A stretch of DNA of 64,000 bases from Methylobacterium sp. J-030 (GTDB lineage: Bacteria > Pseudomonadota > Alphaproteobacteria > Rhizobiales > Beijerinckiaceae), in NCBI RefSeq assembly GCF_022829545.1, contig NZ_JAKSYM010000208.1:1-64000 (forward strand). The letters run 5' to 3'. The notes under the pieces were generated by a model. The model ran no database searches, was not told the origin of the DNA, and was given only the letters and a program-made list of their open reading frames with translations. Shown here piece after piece: positions 35,338 through 43,950 of the stretch (position 1 is the stretch's first letter; every line of letters begins with the position of its first letter). The translations under genes were made by a program, and so were the position numbers.

Positions 35338-36735
35338 ATGTTCTTCCGCCGCTCAAAGTTGCCTGCGCCCGAACGCATCGCGCAGGATCCGACGGACGAG
35401 CCCGCCCTGCCGCAGCGGCTCTCGCCGCGCTCGCCCGGCGAGGCGATCAAGCCGACCGTCGCCCCCCCGCCCCCGGAGCGGCCCGAGCGCGAGCGCAGCG
35501 GTTTCGTCGGCCTCGTCAGCGGCGCGCTGACCTTCGCGGTGGTCATCGCCATCGCGGCGATGATCGGCATCACGCTGTTCCAGCGGCAGGTGCGCGAGGC
35601 GGGGCCGCTCGCGGCCGACAAGGTCGTGGTGATCCCGCCGAGCGGCACCACGGAGATCGCCGAGGCCCTGAAGCGCGAGGGCGTGATCGATCATACCGGT
35701 CTGTTCGAATTCGCCGCCCGCTTCGGCGGACGGCCGGCGCTCCGGGCCGGCGAGTACATGTTCAAGGCCCATGCCAGCGTCGCCGACGCCCTGGACACGA
35801 TCGCCACCGGCCGGCAGGTCCAGCACGCGATCACCTTCCCGGAGGGCCTGACCTCCGAGCAGATCGTGACGCGGCTCAACGAGAACGACGTGCTCACCGG
35901 CGAGATCAACGAGATCCCGCCGGAGGGCTCGCTCCTGCCCGATACCTACAAGTTCGAGCGCGGCGCCACCCGCCAGAAGATCGTCGATCTGATGAAGGCC
36001 AAGCAGCGCGAGGTGCTGAACCAGATCTGGCTGCGCCGCAGCGCCGACGTGCCGGTGCGGACCCCGGCCGAGATGGTCACCTTGGCCTCCATCGTCGAGA
36101 AGGAGACCGGCCGGGCCGACGAGCGGCCGCGGGTGGCGGGCGTGTTCATCAACCGCCTGAACAAGCGGATGAAGCTCCAATCGGACCCGACGATCGTGTA
36201 CGGCCTCGTGGGCGGGCGCGGCACCCTGGGCCGCGGAATCACGCGCTCCGAGATCGACCGGCCGACGCCCTACAACACCTACGTGATCGAGGGCCTGCCG
36301 CCGGGGCCGATCGCCAATCCAGGCAAGGCCGCCCTGGAGGCGGTGGCCAACCCGTCTCGCACCAAGGACCTCTACTTCGTGGCGGACGGCACCGGCGGCC
36401 ACGCCTTCGCGGATTCCCTGGAGGGGCACCAGCGCAACGTCGCCCGCTGGCGGGCGGTGGAGAAGAGCCGGCAGGCGCCGCCGGACGCCGTCGACAAGGT
36501 CGAGCCGGGTCCCGATCCGGCGATGCCGGGCCGGGCCTCGGCCTATGCGCCGGGTGACGGCGCGGGGAGCACGAACGCGGCCTTCCTCGACACGGGCACG
36601 CCGGGCACCCGGGCGTTCGACGCCTCCGAGGGCACGCGTCTCGATCCGCTGAAGAACCGCAGCTACGACCTCGGCTCGCCCAAGACCGTGCCGGCGCTCG
36701 CGGCGCCGGCCCCCGCGCCGAAGGGCCGGCGATGA
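35338..36735 (+). CDS. mltG: Endolytic murein transglycosylase MltG
   Basis: A 465-residue inner-membrane enzyme that cuts nascent glycan strands. A cytoplasmic Pro-rich N-terminus of about 55 residues is followed by one transmembrane segment (ALTFAVVIAIAAMIGITLF), a LysM-like subdomain and the YceG domain. The catalytic region is LASIVEKETGRADERPRVAG (acidic residues 254 and 256), with FINRLN and LQSDPTIVYGL. The C-terminal 90 residues are an extension rich in Pro, Gly and Ala. The start MFFRRSKL at 35338 replaces an upstream frame of non-family character. Confidence 0.95.
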   Translation: MFFRRSKLPAPERIAQDPTDEPALPQRLSPRSPGEAIKPTVAPPPPERPERERSGFVGLVSGALTFAVVIAIAAMIGITLFQRQVREAGPLAADKVVVIPPSGTTEIAEALKREGVIDHTGLFEFAARFGGRPALRAGEYMFKAHASVADALDTIATGRQVQHAITFPEGLTSEQIVTRLNENDVLTGEINEIPPEGSLLPDTYKFERGATRQKIVDLMKAKQREVLNQIWLRRSADVPVRTPAEMVTLASIVEKETGRADERPRVAGVFINRLNKRMKLQSDPTIVYGLVGGRGTLGRGITRSEIDRPTPYNTYVIEGLPPGPIANPGKAALEAVANPSRTKDLYFVADGTGGHAFADSLEGHQRNVARWRAVEKSRQAPPDAVDKVEPGPDPAMPGRASAYAPGDGAGSTNAAFLDTGTPGTRAFDASEGTRLDPLKNRSYDLGSPKTVPALAAPAPAPKGRR

Positions 36736-36796
36736 CGCCGCGCGTCCGGCGCGGGCGATCGGCGTGAGGGAAGGCCCGTCCAGACCGGAGGACCGC

Positions 36797-37231
36797 ATGC
36801 CCAGAATGATCTTCGTGAACCTGCCCGTCGCCGACGTGGAGCGCGCCGCGGGGTTCTACACGGCCCTGGGAGCGAGCCGGAACGACCAGTTCTCCCAGGC
36901 GGGCACCGCCGCCGCGATGGTGTTCTCGGACGCGATCGTGGTGATGCTCCTCAGCCACGCCCACTTCGCGCGCTTCGCGCCGCGGCCGATCGCCGATGCC
37001 CGGGCCGCCACCGAGGTGCTGGTCTGCCTCTCGGAGGAGAGCCGGGCCGCGGTCGATGCTAGCGTGGATCGCGCGGTCGCCGCCGGGGGCCGCGCCGATC
37101 TTCGGCCGCCGCAGGCTGTGGACGGCCTGATGTACGGCCGCTGCATCGAGGATCCCGACGGCCACGTGATCGAGCTGATGTGGATGAACGCCGCCGCCGC
37201 GACGCAGAATGAGCCGCCTGCCGCGCGTTGA
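36797..37231 (+). CDS. VOC-superfamily (glyoxalase-like) protein
   Basis: A 144-residue protein with the paired beta-alpha-beta-beta-beta modules of vicinal-oxygen-chelate proteins. MPRMIFVNLPVADVERAAGFY and the C-terminal GRCIEDPDGHVIELMWMN are the family hallmarks; the Glu in IELMW is the usual metal ligand. The catalytic activity cannot be named. The ATG at 36797 lies 8 bp after the SD-like GGAGGA. Confidence 0.88.
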   Translation: MPRMIFVNLPVADVERAAGFYTALGASRNDQFSQAGTAAAMVFSDAIVVMLLSHAHFARFAPRPIADARAATEVLVCLSEESRAAVDASVDRAVAAGGRADLRPPQAVDGLMYGRCIEDPDGHVIELMWMNAAAATQNEPPAAR

Positions 37232-37334
37232 GGCTAGTTCGGCCGACCTCTGAGCTGAAGAACCCGGTCGCCGCCTCTTCCCGTCGGGACGATCCGTGCT
37301 ACAGGCGCCGATCTTCTCCGCAACGGGGTTCGCC

Positions 37335-38210
37335 ATGGCCCAGATCGCGAGCATGACCGGCTTCGCCCGGGCGGCGGGCACCACCGGGCCGGTGCATTGG
37401 GCCTGGGAGGTCCGCAGCGTCAACGGACGCGGGCTCGAGGTGCGCGTCCGGGTGCCGGCCGGCCAGGACGGAGCCGGTGAGGCCGCCCGCGCCGCCCTCC
37501 AGAAGGCCCTCACCCGCGGCCAGTGCCAACTGACCCTCACCCTGACCAAGCCGGAGGCGGCCGCGCGGGTGCGGATCAACGAGGCGCTGCTGGCGAGCCT
37601 CGCCCAGGCGGTGGCGCGGGTCCCGGTCCCCGAGGGCGTGGCGCCCGCCACGATGGACGGGCTGCTCGGCCTGCGCGGCGTCATCGAGGTCGAGGACGAG
37701 GCCGCCGACACCGATTCCCTCACCCGGGATCTCACCGAGGGTGCGGCCCGGCTGGTGGCGGATCTGGTCGAGGCCCGCCGCGCCGAGGGACGCCAGTTGG
37801 CGCAGGTCGTCACCGGGCAGGTCGAGCGGATCGCGGCGCTGACCCAGGCCGCGGAGGACAACCCGGCCCGGCGGCCCGCGGCGGTGCGCGCCCGGCTGGA
37901 AGCCGCCGTCGCGGCGCTCGGCGGCAGCGGGCTCGATCCGGACCGGCTCCATCAGGAGGCGATGCTGCTCGCCGGAAAGGCGGACGTGCGCGAGGAGCTC
38001 GACCGGCTCCGGGCGCACGTGGCCAGCGCGCGCGAGCTCCTGGCGGCGGGCGGCGCGGTCGGCCGGCGCCTCGACTTCCTGGCCCAGGAATTCGGCCGCG
38101 AGGCCAACACCCTGTCGGCCAAGGCCAACGACATCAGCCTGTCGCGGATTGGCCTCGACCTGAAGGCCGTGGTCGAGCAGTTCCGCGAGCAGGTTCAGAA
38201 CATCGAGTGA
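37335..38210 (+). CDS. YicC family endoribonuclease-like protein
   Basis: A 291-residue YicC-family protein. The N-terminus has SMTGFARAAG and WEVRSVNGRGLEVRVR; the C-terminal DUF1732 part has LHQEAMLLAGKADVREELDRL and RLDFLAQEFGREANTL, ending KAVVEQFREQVQNIE. YicC proteins are ribonucleases linked to RNA turnover. It lies 39 bp upstream of gmk, a conserved pairing. The ATG at 37335 gives MAQIASMTGF; the frame from 37296 adds 13 unrelated residues. Confidence 0.93.
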   Translation: MAQIASMTGFARAAGTTGPVHWAWEVRSVNGRGLEVRVRVPAGQDGAGEAARAALQKALTRGQCQLTLTLTKPEAAARVRINEALLASLAQAVARVPVPEGVAPATMDGLLGLRGVIEVEDEAADTDSLTRDLTEGAARLVADLVEARRAEGRQLAQVVTGQVERIAALTQAAEDNPARRPAAVRARLEAAVAALGGSGLDPDRLHQEAMLLAGKADVREELDRLRAHVASARELLAAGGAVGRRLDFLAQEFGREANTLSAKANDISLSRIGLDLKAVVEQFREQVQNIE

Positions 38211-38249
38211 CGTGAGGATACGGATGCGCAACGCCGCGGAGCCACGCCG

Positions 38250-38912
38250 ATGACCGAACCGGCCGGGACCGTCTCGGACACCATCGCCCGGCGCGGGCTG
38301 ATCCTGATCCTGTCCTCGCCCTCGGGGGCGGGCAAGACCACGCTGACGCGGGCGGTGGCGCAGGACCCCGCCTGGGCGCTCGACCTGTCGATCTCGGTCA
38401 CAACCCGGGCGCGTCGCCCCTCCGAGATCGATGGGCGGCACTACCATTTCATCGACCGCGAGGCCTTCGAGGACCTGCGCGCCCGGGACGACCTGCTCGA
38501 ATGGGCCGAGGTCCACGGCAATTACTATGGGACGCCGCGCCGCCCGGTGGAGAAGGTGCTGGGCGCCGGCCGGGACATGATCTTCGATATCGACTACCAG
38601 GGCACGCGGCAGGTTCGCTCCAAGCTGGCCCAGGACGTGGTGACGGTCTTCATCCTGCCGCCCAGCCTGGCGGAGCTGCGCCAGCGCCTGGAGCGTCGGG
38701 CCGAGGATTCCGCCGAGACGATCGAGAAGCGCCTCACCAATGCCCGGACCGAGATCCAGCGCTGGGTCGAGTATGATTACGTCATCATCAACGGGGATCT
38801 GCAGGACGCCTTCCAGGCCCTGCAGGGGATCCTGGCCGCCGAGCGCCTGAAGCGCGCCCGCCGCACGGGGCTCGCGGCCTTCGTGGACGGGCTGCTGGCC
38901 GAGACGCCGTAG
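38250..38912 (+). CDS. gmk: Guanylate kinase
   Basis: A 220-residue enzyme that phosphorylates GMP to GDP. The P-loop is SSPSGAGKTTLTR. The GMP-binding residues are in SVTTRARRPSEIDGRHYHFI and DLLEWAEVHGNYYGTPR, and the lid follows (LERRAEDSAETIEKRL). It is co-directional with the YicC gene and probably co-transcribed. Confidence 0.97.
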   Translation: MTEPAGTVSDTIARRGLILILSSPSGAGKTTLTRAVAQDPAWALDLSISVTTRARRPSEIDGRHYHFIDREAFEDLRARDDLLEWAEVHGNYYGTPRRPVEKVLGAGRDMIFDIDYQGTRQVRSKLAQDVVTVFILPPSLAELRQRLERRAEDSAETIEKRLTNARTEIQRWVEYDYVIINGDLQDAFQALQGILAAERLKRARRTGLAAFVDGLLAETP

Positions 38913-39038
38913 GAGCGGCCCGCGCAGGACTGGGCGCGCCCCACGCCCGAGCGCATGGGGTCCCGGATCAGGTTCCGCTGGCGCTCCACCTGTCCGGGAA
39001 AGGGCGCGCGCTGTGAATTGGGGGGACGACAACGTCTC

Positions 39039-39485
39039 CTACCGCCGGATCAGCACCACGCCGCCAACCAGCAGCGCGACCCCGACGAGGCGCGGCAGGT
39101 CGATCGACCGCTGGGCGAGGCCGAGCAAACCGATCTGATCGAACAGCACCGAGGCGAGCATTTGGCCCGTCACGAGGAGGGCGAAAAAAGTCGCGGCGCC
39201 GAGCTTCGGAACGAGCAGGATGGCGAGCCCGATGAAGATCGCGCCGAACAGCCCGCCGCTCCAGGTCCACCAGGGGATGCGCCCAGCCACGCTCGCGGCG
39301 GGCACGGGATCGCGCAGGGCGGCGGCCAGGAGCGTCATGCAGGCGAGACCGACGAAGTAGCTGGAGAACCCGGCCCAGGACGCCGAGGCGAGCCCGGCGC
39401 GCAGGTTCGCGTTCAGGATCTGCTGCACGACGAGGCCGGCGCCCGCGAGGATGGCGAGCACGGCGGAGAACGCGAAGACGAGCAT
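39039..39485 (-). CDS. DMT-family transporter (YdcZ/DUF606 type)
   Basis: A 148-residue protein with five hydrophobic helices; such half-size DMT proteins are inner-membrane transporters of unknown substrate. The first helix is FAFSAVLAILAGAGLVVQQ, and the family motif QILNANLRAGL follows. It is divergent from the LysR regulator at 39583, a layout typical of a regulator and its target. Confidence 0.87.
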   Translation of the reverse strand: MLVFAFSAVLAILAGAGLVVQQILNANLRAGLASASWAGFSSYFVGLACMTLLAAALRDPVPAASVAGRIPWWTWSGGLFGAIFIGLAILLVPKLGAATFFALLVTGQMLASVLFDQIGLLGLAQRSIDLPRLVGVALLVGGVVLIRR

Positions 39486-39582
39486 GGACGGACCTTCTGG
39501 GGGATGAACCGGGCCGGCATTGACAGCCGCTCAGGCCCATGCCGTCAAATGCCCGATCGCCACGCGTCCATGCAGGATCGGC

Positions 39583-40476
39583 ATGATCAATCCGGCCCAT
39601 CTCGACCTGTTCCGCGCCGTGATCCGGCACGGCGGCATGACGCGCGCCGCGCAGGCCCTGGAGATCGGCCAGCCCCATGTCAGCCGGGCCATCGCACAGC
39701 TCGAAACGGATCTCGGCTTCCCGCTCTTCGTCCGCGGCCATGGCAGCGCGATCCCGACCCAGGAGGGCGAGGCCTTCGCCCACGAGGTCGCGCAGACCTT
39801 CGCGGGCCTGGACCACCTGCACCACGCCGCGCGGCGGATCCGGGAGCGCGGCACCGGTGCGCTGCGGATCGCCTGCCAACCCGCCCTGGCCTCGCGGCTG
39901 CTGCCCCGGGCTCTCCGGCGGCTCGACGCGGAATGCCCCGGCCTGCGGGTCTCGGTCCATGTGCCGAGCCCGGACACGATCTGGTCCTGGGCGGCGTCGG
40001 GCCAGTGCGACCTCGGCCTCGCGCGGCCGCGATCGGGCTATGCGGCCGTGCAGGCCGAGCCGTTCCTGACGATGGCGGCCGTCTGCGTGCTGCCGCGGCG
40101 GCACGCCCTCGCGCGAAAACGGTCCGTCACCGCCCACGATTTGGACGGGCTGCCGCTGATCTCGGCCGGTGCCGGTTCCGTGCAGCCCGCCGTGGAAGCG
40201 GCCTTCGCGGCGGCGGGGATCACACCGCGCTTCGCCCTGATGGCCGAGTACACGGCCGCGCGCTGCGGGCTCGTCGCGCAGGGTCTCGGCATCGCGATCG
40301 TCGATCCGGTGCCGGCGCGGGAGCTGACCGGCCTGCCGATCGCGCTGCGGCCGTTCCGGCCCGAGGCGCCGATCGAGACCTTCCTGCTGCGCCCGGCCGG
40401 TCGGCCGACGAGCCGCCTCGCCGAACGGCTGATCGTCCACCTGAAGGCGGAGCGGGACGTGCTGGTGGGCGGATGA
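39583..40476 (+). CDS. LysR-family transcription regulator
   Basis: A 297-residue regulator. The winged helix-turn-helix is plain in LDLFRAVIRHGGMTRAAQAL and HVSRAIAQLETDLGFPLFVR, followed by the effector-binding domain (GALRIACQPALASRLLPRAL to the AEYTAARCGLVAQGLGIAIV end). The ATG at 39583 gives the normal N-terminus. The gene is divergent from a DMT transporter, so it probably controls it. The 97-bp gap between them contains TTGACA at 39520-39525, with an inverted TTGAC/GTCAA pair. Confidence 0.92.
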   Translation: MINPAHLDLFRAVIRHGGMTRAAQALEIGQPHVSRAIAQLETDLGFPLFVRGHGSAIPTQEGEAFAHEVAQTFAGLDHLHHAARRIRERGTGALRIACQPALASRLLPRALRRLDAECPGLRVSVHVPSPDTIWSWAASGQCDLGLARPRSGYAAVQAEPFLTMAAVCVLPRRHALARKRSVTAHDLDGLPLISAGAGSVQPAVEAAFAAAGITPRFALMAEYTAARCGLVAQGLGIAIVDPVPARELTGLPIALRPFRPEAPIETFLLRPAGRPTSRLAERLIVHLKAERDVLVGG

Positions 40477-40530
40477 TCAGACGGGATCAGACGATGTCCG
40501 TTTGACCGTCTCGATCGATGCATTCCTCGC

Positions 40531-40624
40531 CGTCATCGCGAGCGCAGCGAAGTGACCCAGGGCAGCGCGACATCGGGCATCGTCGCGCCGACCGGATTGC
40601 TTCGCTCCGCACGCAAAGACGGCG
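40531..40624. repeat. Dispersed palindromic repeat family B, copy 2
   Basis: Left arm cgtcatcgcgagcgcagcga and right arm (inverted) ggattgcttcgctccgcacg, then caaagacggc, with a middle of about 30 bp. It matches the copy at 29012 along its length, including the internal gggcagcgcg-catcgg block. It lies in the gap between the convergent lysR-type and bphO genes. Confidence 0.8.
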
Positions 40625-40651
40625 GTGCCGAAGTCATCAACGGAGACAGTC

Positions 40652-41260
40652 TCAGCCCGTGGCCGGCAGGCCGCGCGCCGCGCACAACCAAGCCCGCATC
40701 GCCGCGAAGGTCGCCACCGCGGCCCCGGTCAGGGCGGTCTCGGCCTGGGGATCGTCGGCGAAATCCTCCAGCCGTGTCCGGAAGGCGGCCCACATCGCCC
40801 CGGTCCGCGGGCCGTGGGCGCGATAATAGGCGAGCCCCGTCTCTTCGAGACCGTGCAGGCCCGCGATGTGGCGGCCGATCAGCTGGCCGCCCAGGGTCGA
40901 GCCCTCCAGCACGTAGAGCGCCCCGGTCGCCGCCGCGGGACCGTCGAGCGCGAGGGCCTCGGGCCGCGGCAGCGCCGCGACCGCCGCCGGGGCGAGGCCG
41001 AGATGATCGAGGTCGGCGGCCAGCAGCGCGAGGCGCCGCCGGGGCGCCAGGAACGGCTCGTCGGAAAGCTGCGCGCCGATCGCAGGCTCCCAGGCGGCGT
41101 GGAAGCCGTGGAGCCGCGCCAGCAGGTCGCGATAGCCCGCGCGCGTCGCCACGCGCGCCTGCCAGTCGAGTCCGGCCTCCAGCGCCCGGTGGGCCGGGTC
41201 GGTGGCCGCCCGCAGGCGCGCGTGAAGGCCAGCGCGCCGGATCGGGTCGGCGGGGCTCAC
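40652..41260 (-). CDS. bphO: Biliverdin-producing heme oxygenase
   Basis: A 202-residue heme oxygenase that opens heme to biliverdin, the chromophore of bacteriophytochromes. The probable proximal heme ligand is His24 (DPAHRALE). The distal helix has YVLEGSTLGGQLIGRHI, with the glycine kink usual in the family. The GTG start at 41260 overlaps the stop of the bacteriophytochrome gene (GTGA), so the two are translationally coupled. It therefore supplies the chromophore to the upstream photoreceptor. Confidence 0.92.
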   Translation of the reverse strand: MSPADPIRRAGLHARLRAATDPAHRALEAGLDWQARVATRAGYRDLLARLHGFHAAWEPAIGAQLSDEPFLAPRRRLALLAADLDHLGLAPAAVAALPRPEALALDGPAAATGALYVLEGSTLGGQLIGRHIAGLHGLEETGLAYYRAHGPRTGAMWAAFRTRLEDFADDPQAETALTGAAVATFAAMRAWLCAARGLPATG

Positions 41261-43872
41261 GCGGTGATCGTGAAACAGGCGCCGGGCGTGTTGGCGACGT
41301 CGAGCCGGGCGTTGATCTGGTCGAGCATCGCCCGGATCAGCTTCATGCCGAGCCCCGAACCCTTGCCGCGGGCCTTGGCGTCGGCCCAGTCGGCGGGCAG
41401 GCCGGCGCCGTCGTCGCAGACCCGGAGTTGCACCTCACCCGGGCCGGAGGCCGAGACGCTGACCTCGACGCGGCCGCCCCCGGCGGGCTTGGCGGCGTAC
41501 TTGAACGCGTTGGTCACGAGTTCCGTGGCGATCAGCGAGAGCGCCACCGCCTTGCGGTAGGGCACCATCAGGCCGGGCTCGGCGGTGAGATCGACCGCGT
41601 GCCCCGCGCCGGCCAATTCCGCAAGGTCGTTGCAGAGGCTCTCGAGGGTCTGGCCGAGATCGACCTCGTCCACGCGCTCGGCCTGATACAGGCTGTCGTG
41701 CACCCGCGCGACGCTCATCACCCGCGCCGAGGTGTCGGCGAAGGCCTGCCGGGCGTCGCCGTCGGAAATCTGACGGCGCTGCATCTGCAGGAAGGCCGAG
41801 ACGATCTGCAGCGAGTTCTTGACCCGGTGATCGATCTCCCGGGTGAGCAGATCCTTCTGCTCCAGCAGCCGCTCCTTCTCGGCGAGGAGGCCGGTGAGTT
41901 CGTCGATCTTGCGGCGCTGGCGCAGGACGACGCCCTCCACGGCCTCAGCGAGGGAGCCGGCGAGATGGACCTGCCACGCGGCCCAGGGGGTCGCGAAGCC
42001 GGTGCGCTCCTCGACCCAGCGCTCGAACGAGCGCCGCGGCAGCACCGCCACCGGGCCGCTGCCGGCGAGCACGGGCTTGCGCGGATCGCCGCCCCACGTG
42101 ACCGTGCTGGGCACCTCGGGGCGGAACCAGAGGAGCAGGTTCTCGCGCGACTGGTCGACGAAGGCGGCGAGCAGCCCGCTGGCGATCTCCCGGTGTGGCG
42201 CGGCGTCCGGATAGTCGGTGGTGAAGCTGCTGCTGCTGTAGCTGAATTCGCCCGTCGGCACCTGCATCCGCAGCCAGTCCGCGATCGCCGTCACCAGATC
42301 CGCCGGGGGCGTGCGGCCGATCAGCGTGACCCGCTCGCCCGAGACGATCCCGGCGCCCGTGGCGCTGAACAGGTCGAGCAGCGTGGTCCCGCCGCCGGTC
42401 AGGGCGGCCACGAAATCGTCGGAGCGGGTCAGCCCGCGCACGAGGCGGCCCTCGACGTCGAGATGCGCCTGCCGCTCGGCCCAGAGCCGGCGGGACTCGA
42501 TCTCCTGAACCCGCATCGCGAAGGCGTCGGCGAGGATTGTGGCAGCCGAGCGGGTCTCCGGCGTGACGTAGTGGGGGCGGCGGTGGTGCCCGATCATCAG
42601 ACCCCAGAGCCGGTCCTCGACCATGATGGAGATCGACATGGAGCCGTTCACGCCGAGGTTGCGCTGATACTCCAGGTGGATCGGCGACAGGGTCCGGTGC
42701 TGAGCGAAGGTCAGGTCGATCGGGCCGTTGCCTGCCCCGGAGGCTGCCACCAGCCCGACCGGCACGCTGTCGCGGTCGATCACGAAGCGGCTCTTGGCCT
42801 TGGTGTAGAGCGCGCGCGCCTGGGCGGGGATGTCGGAGGCGGGGAAGCGCAGGCCGAGCAGGCTGCGCGACCAGTCGCGGGTCTTGTCCTCGGCCACCGC
42901 CTCGCCGTTCCAGTCCGCGTCGAAGCGGTAGACCAGGACGGCCTCGAAACCAGTGAGCGCCCGGATCTCCAGGGCCGCGATCCGGGCGGCATCCGCCAGG
43001 GTCTCGGCCTCCCGCATGCGCCCGACGGCGAGTTCCGTGTCGACCTGGCTGGCGGTGGCGAAATCGGTGGCCGAATCGGGCTCCAGTTCCAACTCGACGA
43101 TCAGGCGCCCGGCATGGGCATGGGCGACCGCATAGTAGGTCGCGTCGCGGCCCGGCAGGGCGAGCCGGGCGCGGACCGAGCGGCCGTCGCTCAGCGTCGC
43201 GTCCGCCAGCCAGCGCCGGACGGTCTCGACGAAGGCCGCGGGCAGGACCTCGGCCAGCGGACGCCCCGCCAGCGGCGGCTCGACCGGATCGACGATCTCC
43301 TCGACGTTGGCCGAGTAGGCGAGAACCATCAGGGTGCCGACATCGGCCGCCAGCATCACGGCGTTGGGCTGGATCGAGCCCGGGATATGGATCGGTTCGC
43401 GCTCGCAGAGGCTGGCATCGACCGGTTCGGCCCGGACGCGGCGCCCGATCGCCGCCAGGACGGCCTCCCGCGACAGGCCGGCGCCGAGGCTCTCGATGGG
43501 ATCGATCGTCAGCCACGTCACCTTCGGGCCGCCCGCCATCGTCCCGTGGCGCATGTGGATCCGGGCCCGCAGCGGCTGCGGCACCCGGCCGAACACGTAG
43601 TCGAAGCGCTCGTCCAGGGCGCCCCGGCGGGCACCGGCGAGGAAGCGCCCGCGGAAACCTGGGACGTTGGCGCCGGGCATCACCTCGCGGAAATAGTCGC
43701 GTCCGAGCACGGCCTCGCGCGCGAAGCCCGAGATCGCGCTCGCACCCTCGCTGAAGGCCACGACCGCGCCCGCCGCGTCCAGGCCGATCACCCCCTGATC
43801 CAGGCGGTCGATCGCGTCGGGCGCAAGCGAATCAAGGTCGATATTGCTGTCGTGGGCCGGACTCGGCGGCAT
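41257..43872 (-). CDS. Bacteriophytochrome histidine kinase with degenerate PYP-like N-terminal domain
   Basis: An 871-residue red/far-red photoreceptor kinase. Residues 14-127 are a PAS domain closely resembling photoactive yellow protein but without its Cys. The chromophore modules follow: PAS (biliverdin Cys156 in CEREPIHIPG), GAF (PASDIP at 344-349, SPIHLEYQRNLGV) and PHY (tongue PRRSF at 612-616). The kinase has the HisKA_2/HWE-like box DHRVKN with phospho-acceptor His682, the N-box ELVTNAF and an ATPase G-box GSGLGM. No response regulator adjoins it. It is coupled to bphO downstream and follows a flavin oxidoreductase gene by 78 bp. Phytochromes of this layout sense red light through biliverdin. 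Confidence 0.94.
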   Translation of the reverse strand: MPPSPAHDSNIDLDSLAPDAIDRLDQGVIGLDAAGAVVAFSEGASAISGFAREAVLGRDYFREVMPGANVPGFRGRFLAGARRGALDERFDYVFGRVPQPLRARIHMRHGTMAGGPKVTWLTIDPIESLGAGLSREAVLAAIGRRVRAEPVDASLCEREPIHIPGSIQPNAVMLAADVGTLMVLAYSANVEEIVDPVEPPLAGRPLAEVLPAAFVETVRRWLADATLSDGRSVRARLALPGRDATYYAVAHAHAGRLIVELELEPDSATDFATASQVDTELAVGRMREAETLADAARIAALEIRALTGFEAVLVYRFDADWNGEAVAEDKTRDWSRSLLGLRFPASDIPAQARALYTKAKSRFVIDRDSVPVGLVAASGAGNGPIDLTFAQHRTLSPIHLEYQRNLGVNGSMSISIMVEDRLWGLMIGHHRRPHYVTPETRSAATILADAFAMRVQEIESRRLWAERQAHLDVEGRLVRGLTRSDDFVAALTGGGTTLLDLFSATGAGIVSGERVTLIGRTPPADLVTAIADWLRMQVPTGEFSYSSSSFTTDYPDAAPHREIASGLLAAFVDQSRENLLLWFRPEVPSTVTWGGDPRKPVLAGSGPVAVLPRRSFERWVEERTGFATPWAAWQVHLAGSLAEAVEGVVLRQRRKIDELTGLLAEKERLLEQKDLLTREIDHRVKNSLQIVSAFLQMQRRQISDGDARQAFADTSARVMSVARVHDSLYQAERVDEVDLGQTLESLCNDLAELAGAGHAVDLTAEPGLMVPYRKAVALSLIATELVTNAFKYAAKPAGGGRVEVSVSASGPGEVQLRVCDDGAGLPADWADAKARGKGSGLGMKLIRAMLDQINARLDVANTPGACFTITA

Positions 43873-43950
43873 CAGGAACCCAACCAGCTCATCGAACGGG
43901 TATGGCGGTGAGATGAGCGAAGCGCAATGCTCGTGATCGCGACAAGATCA

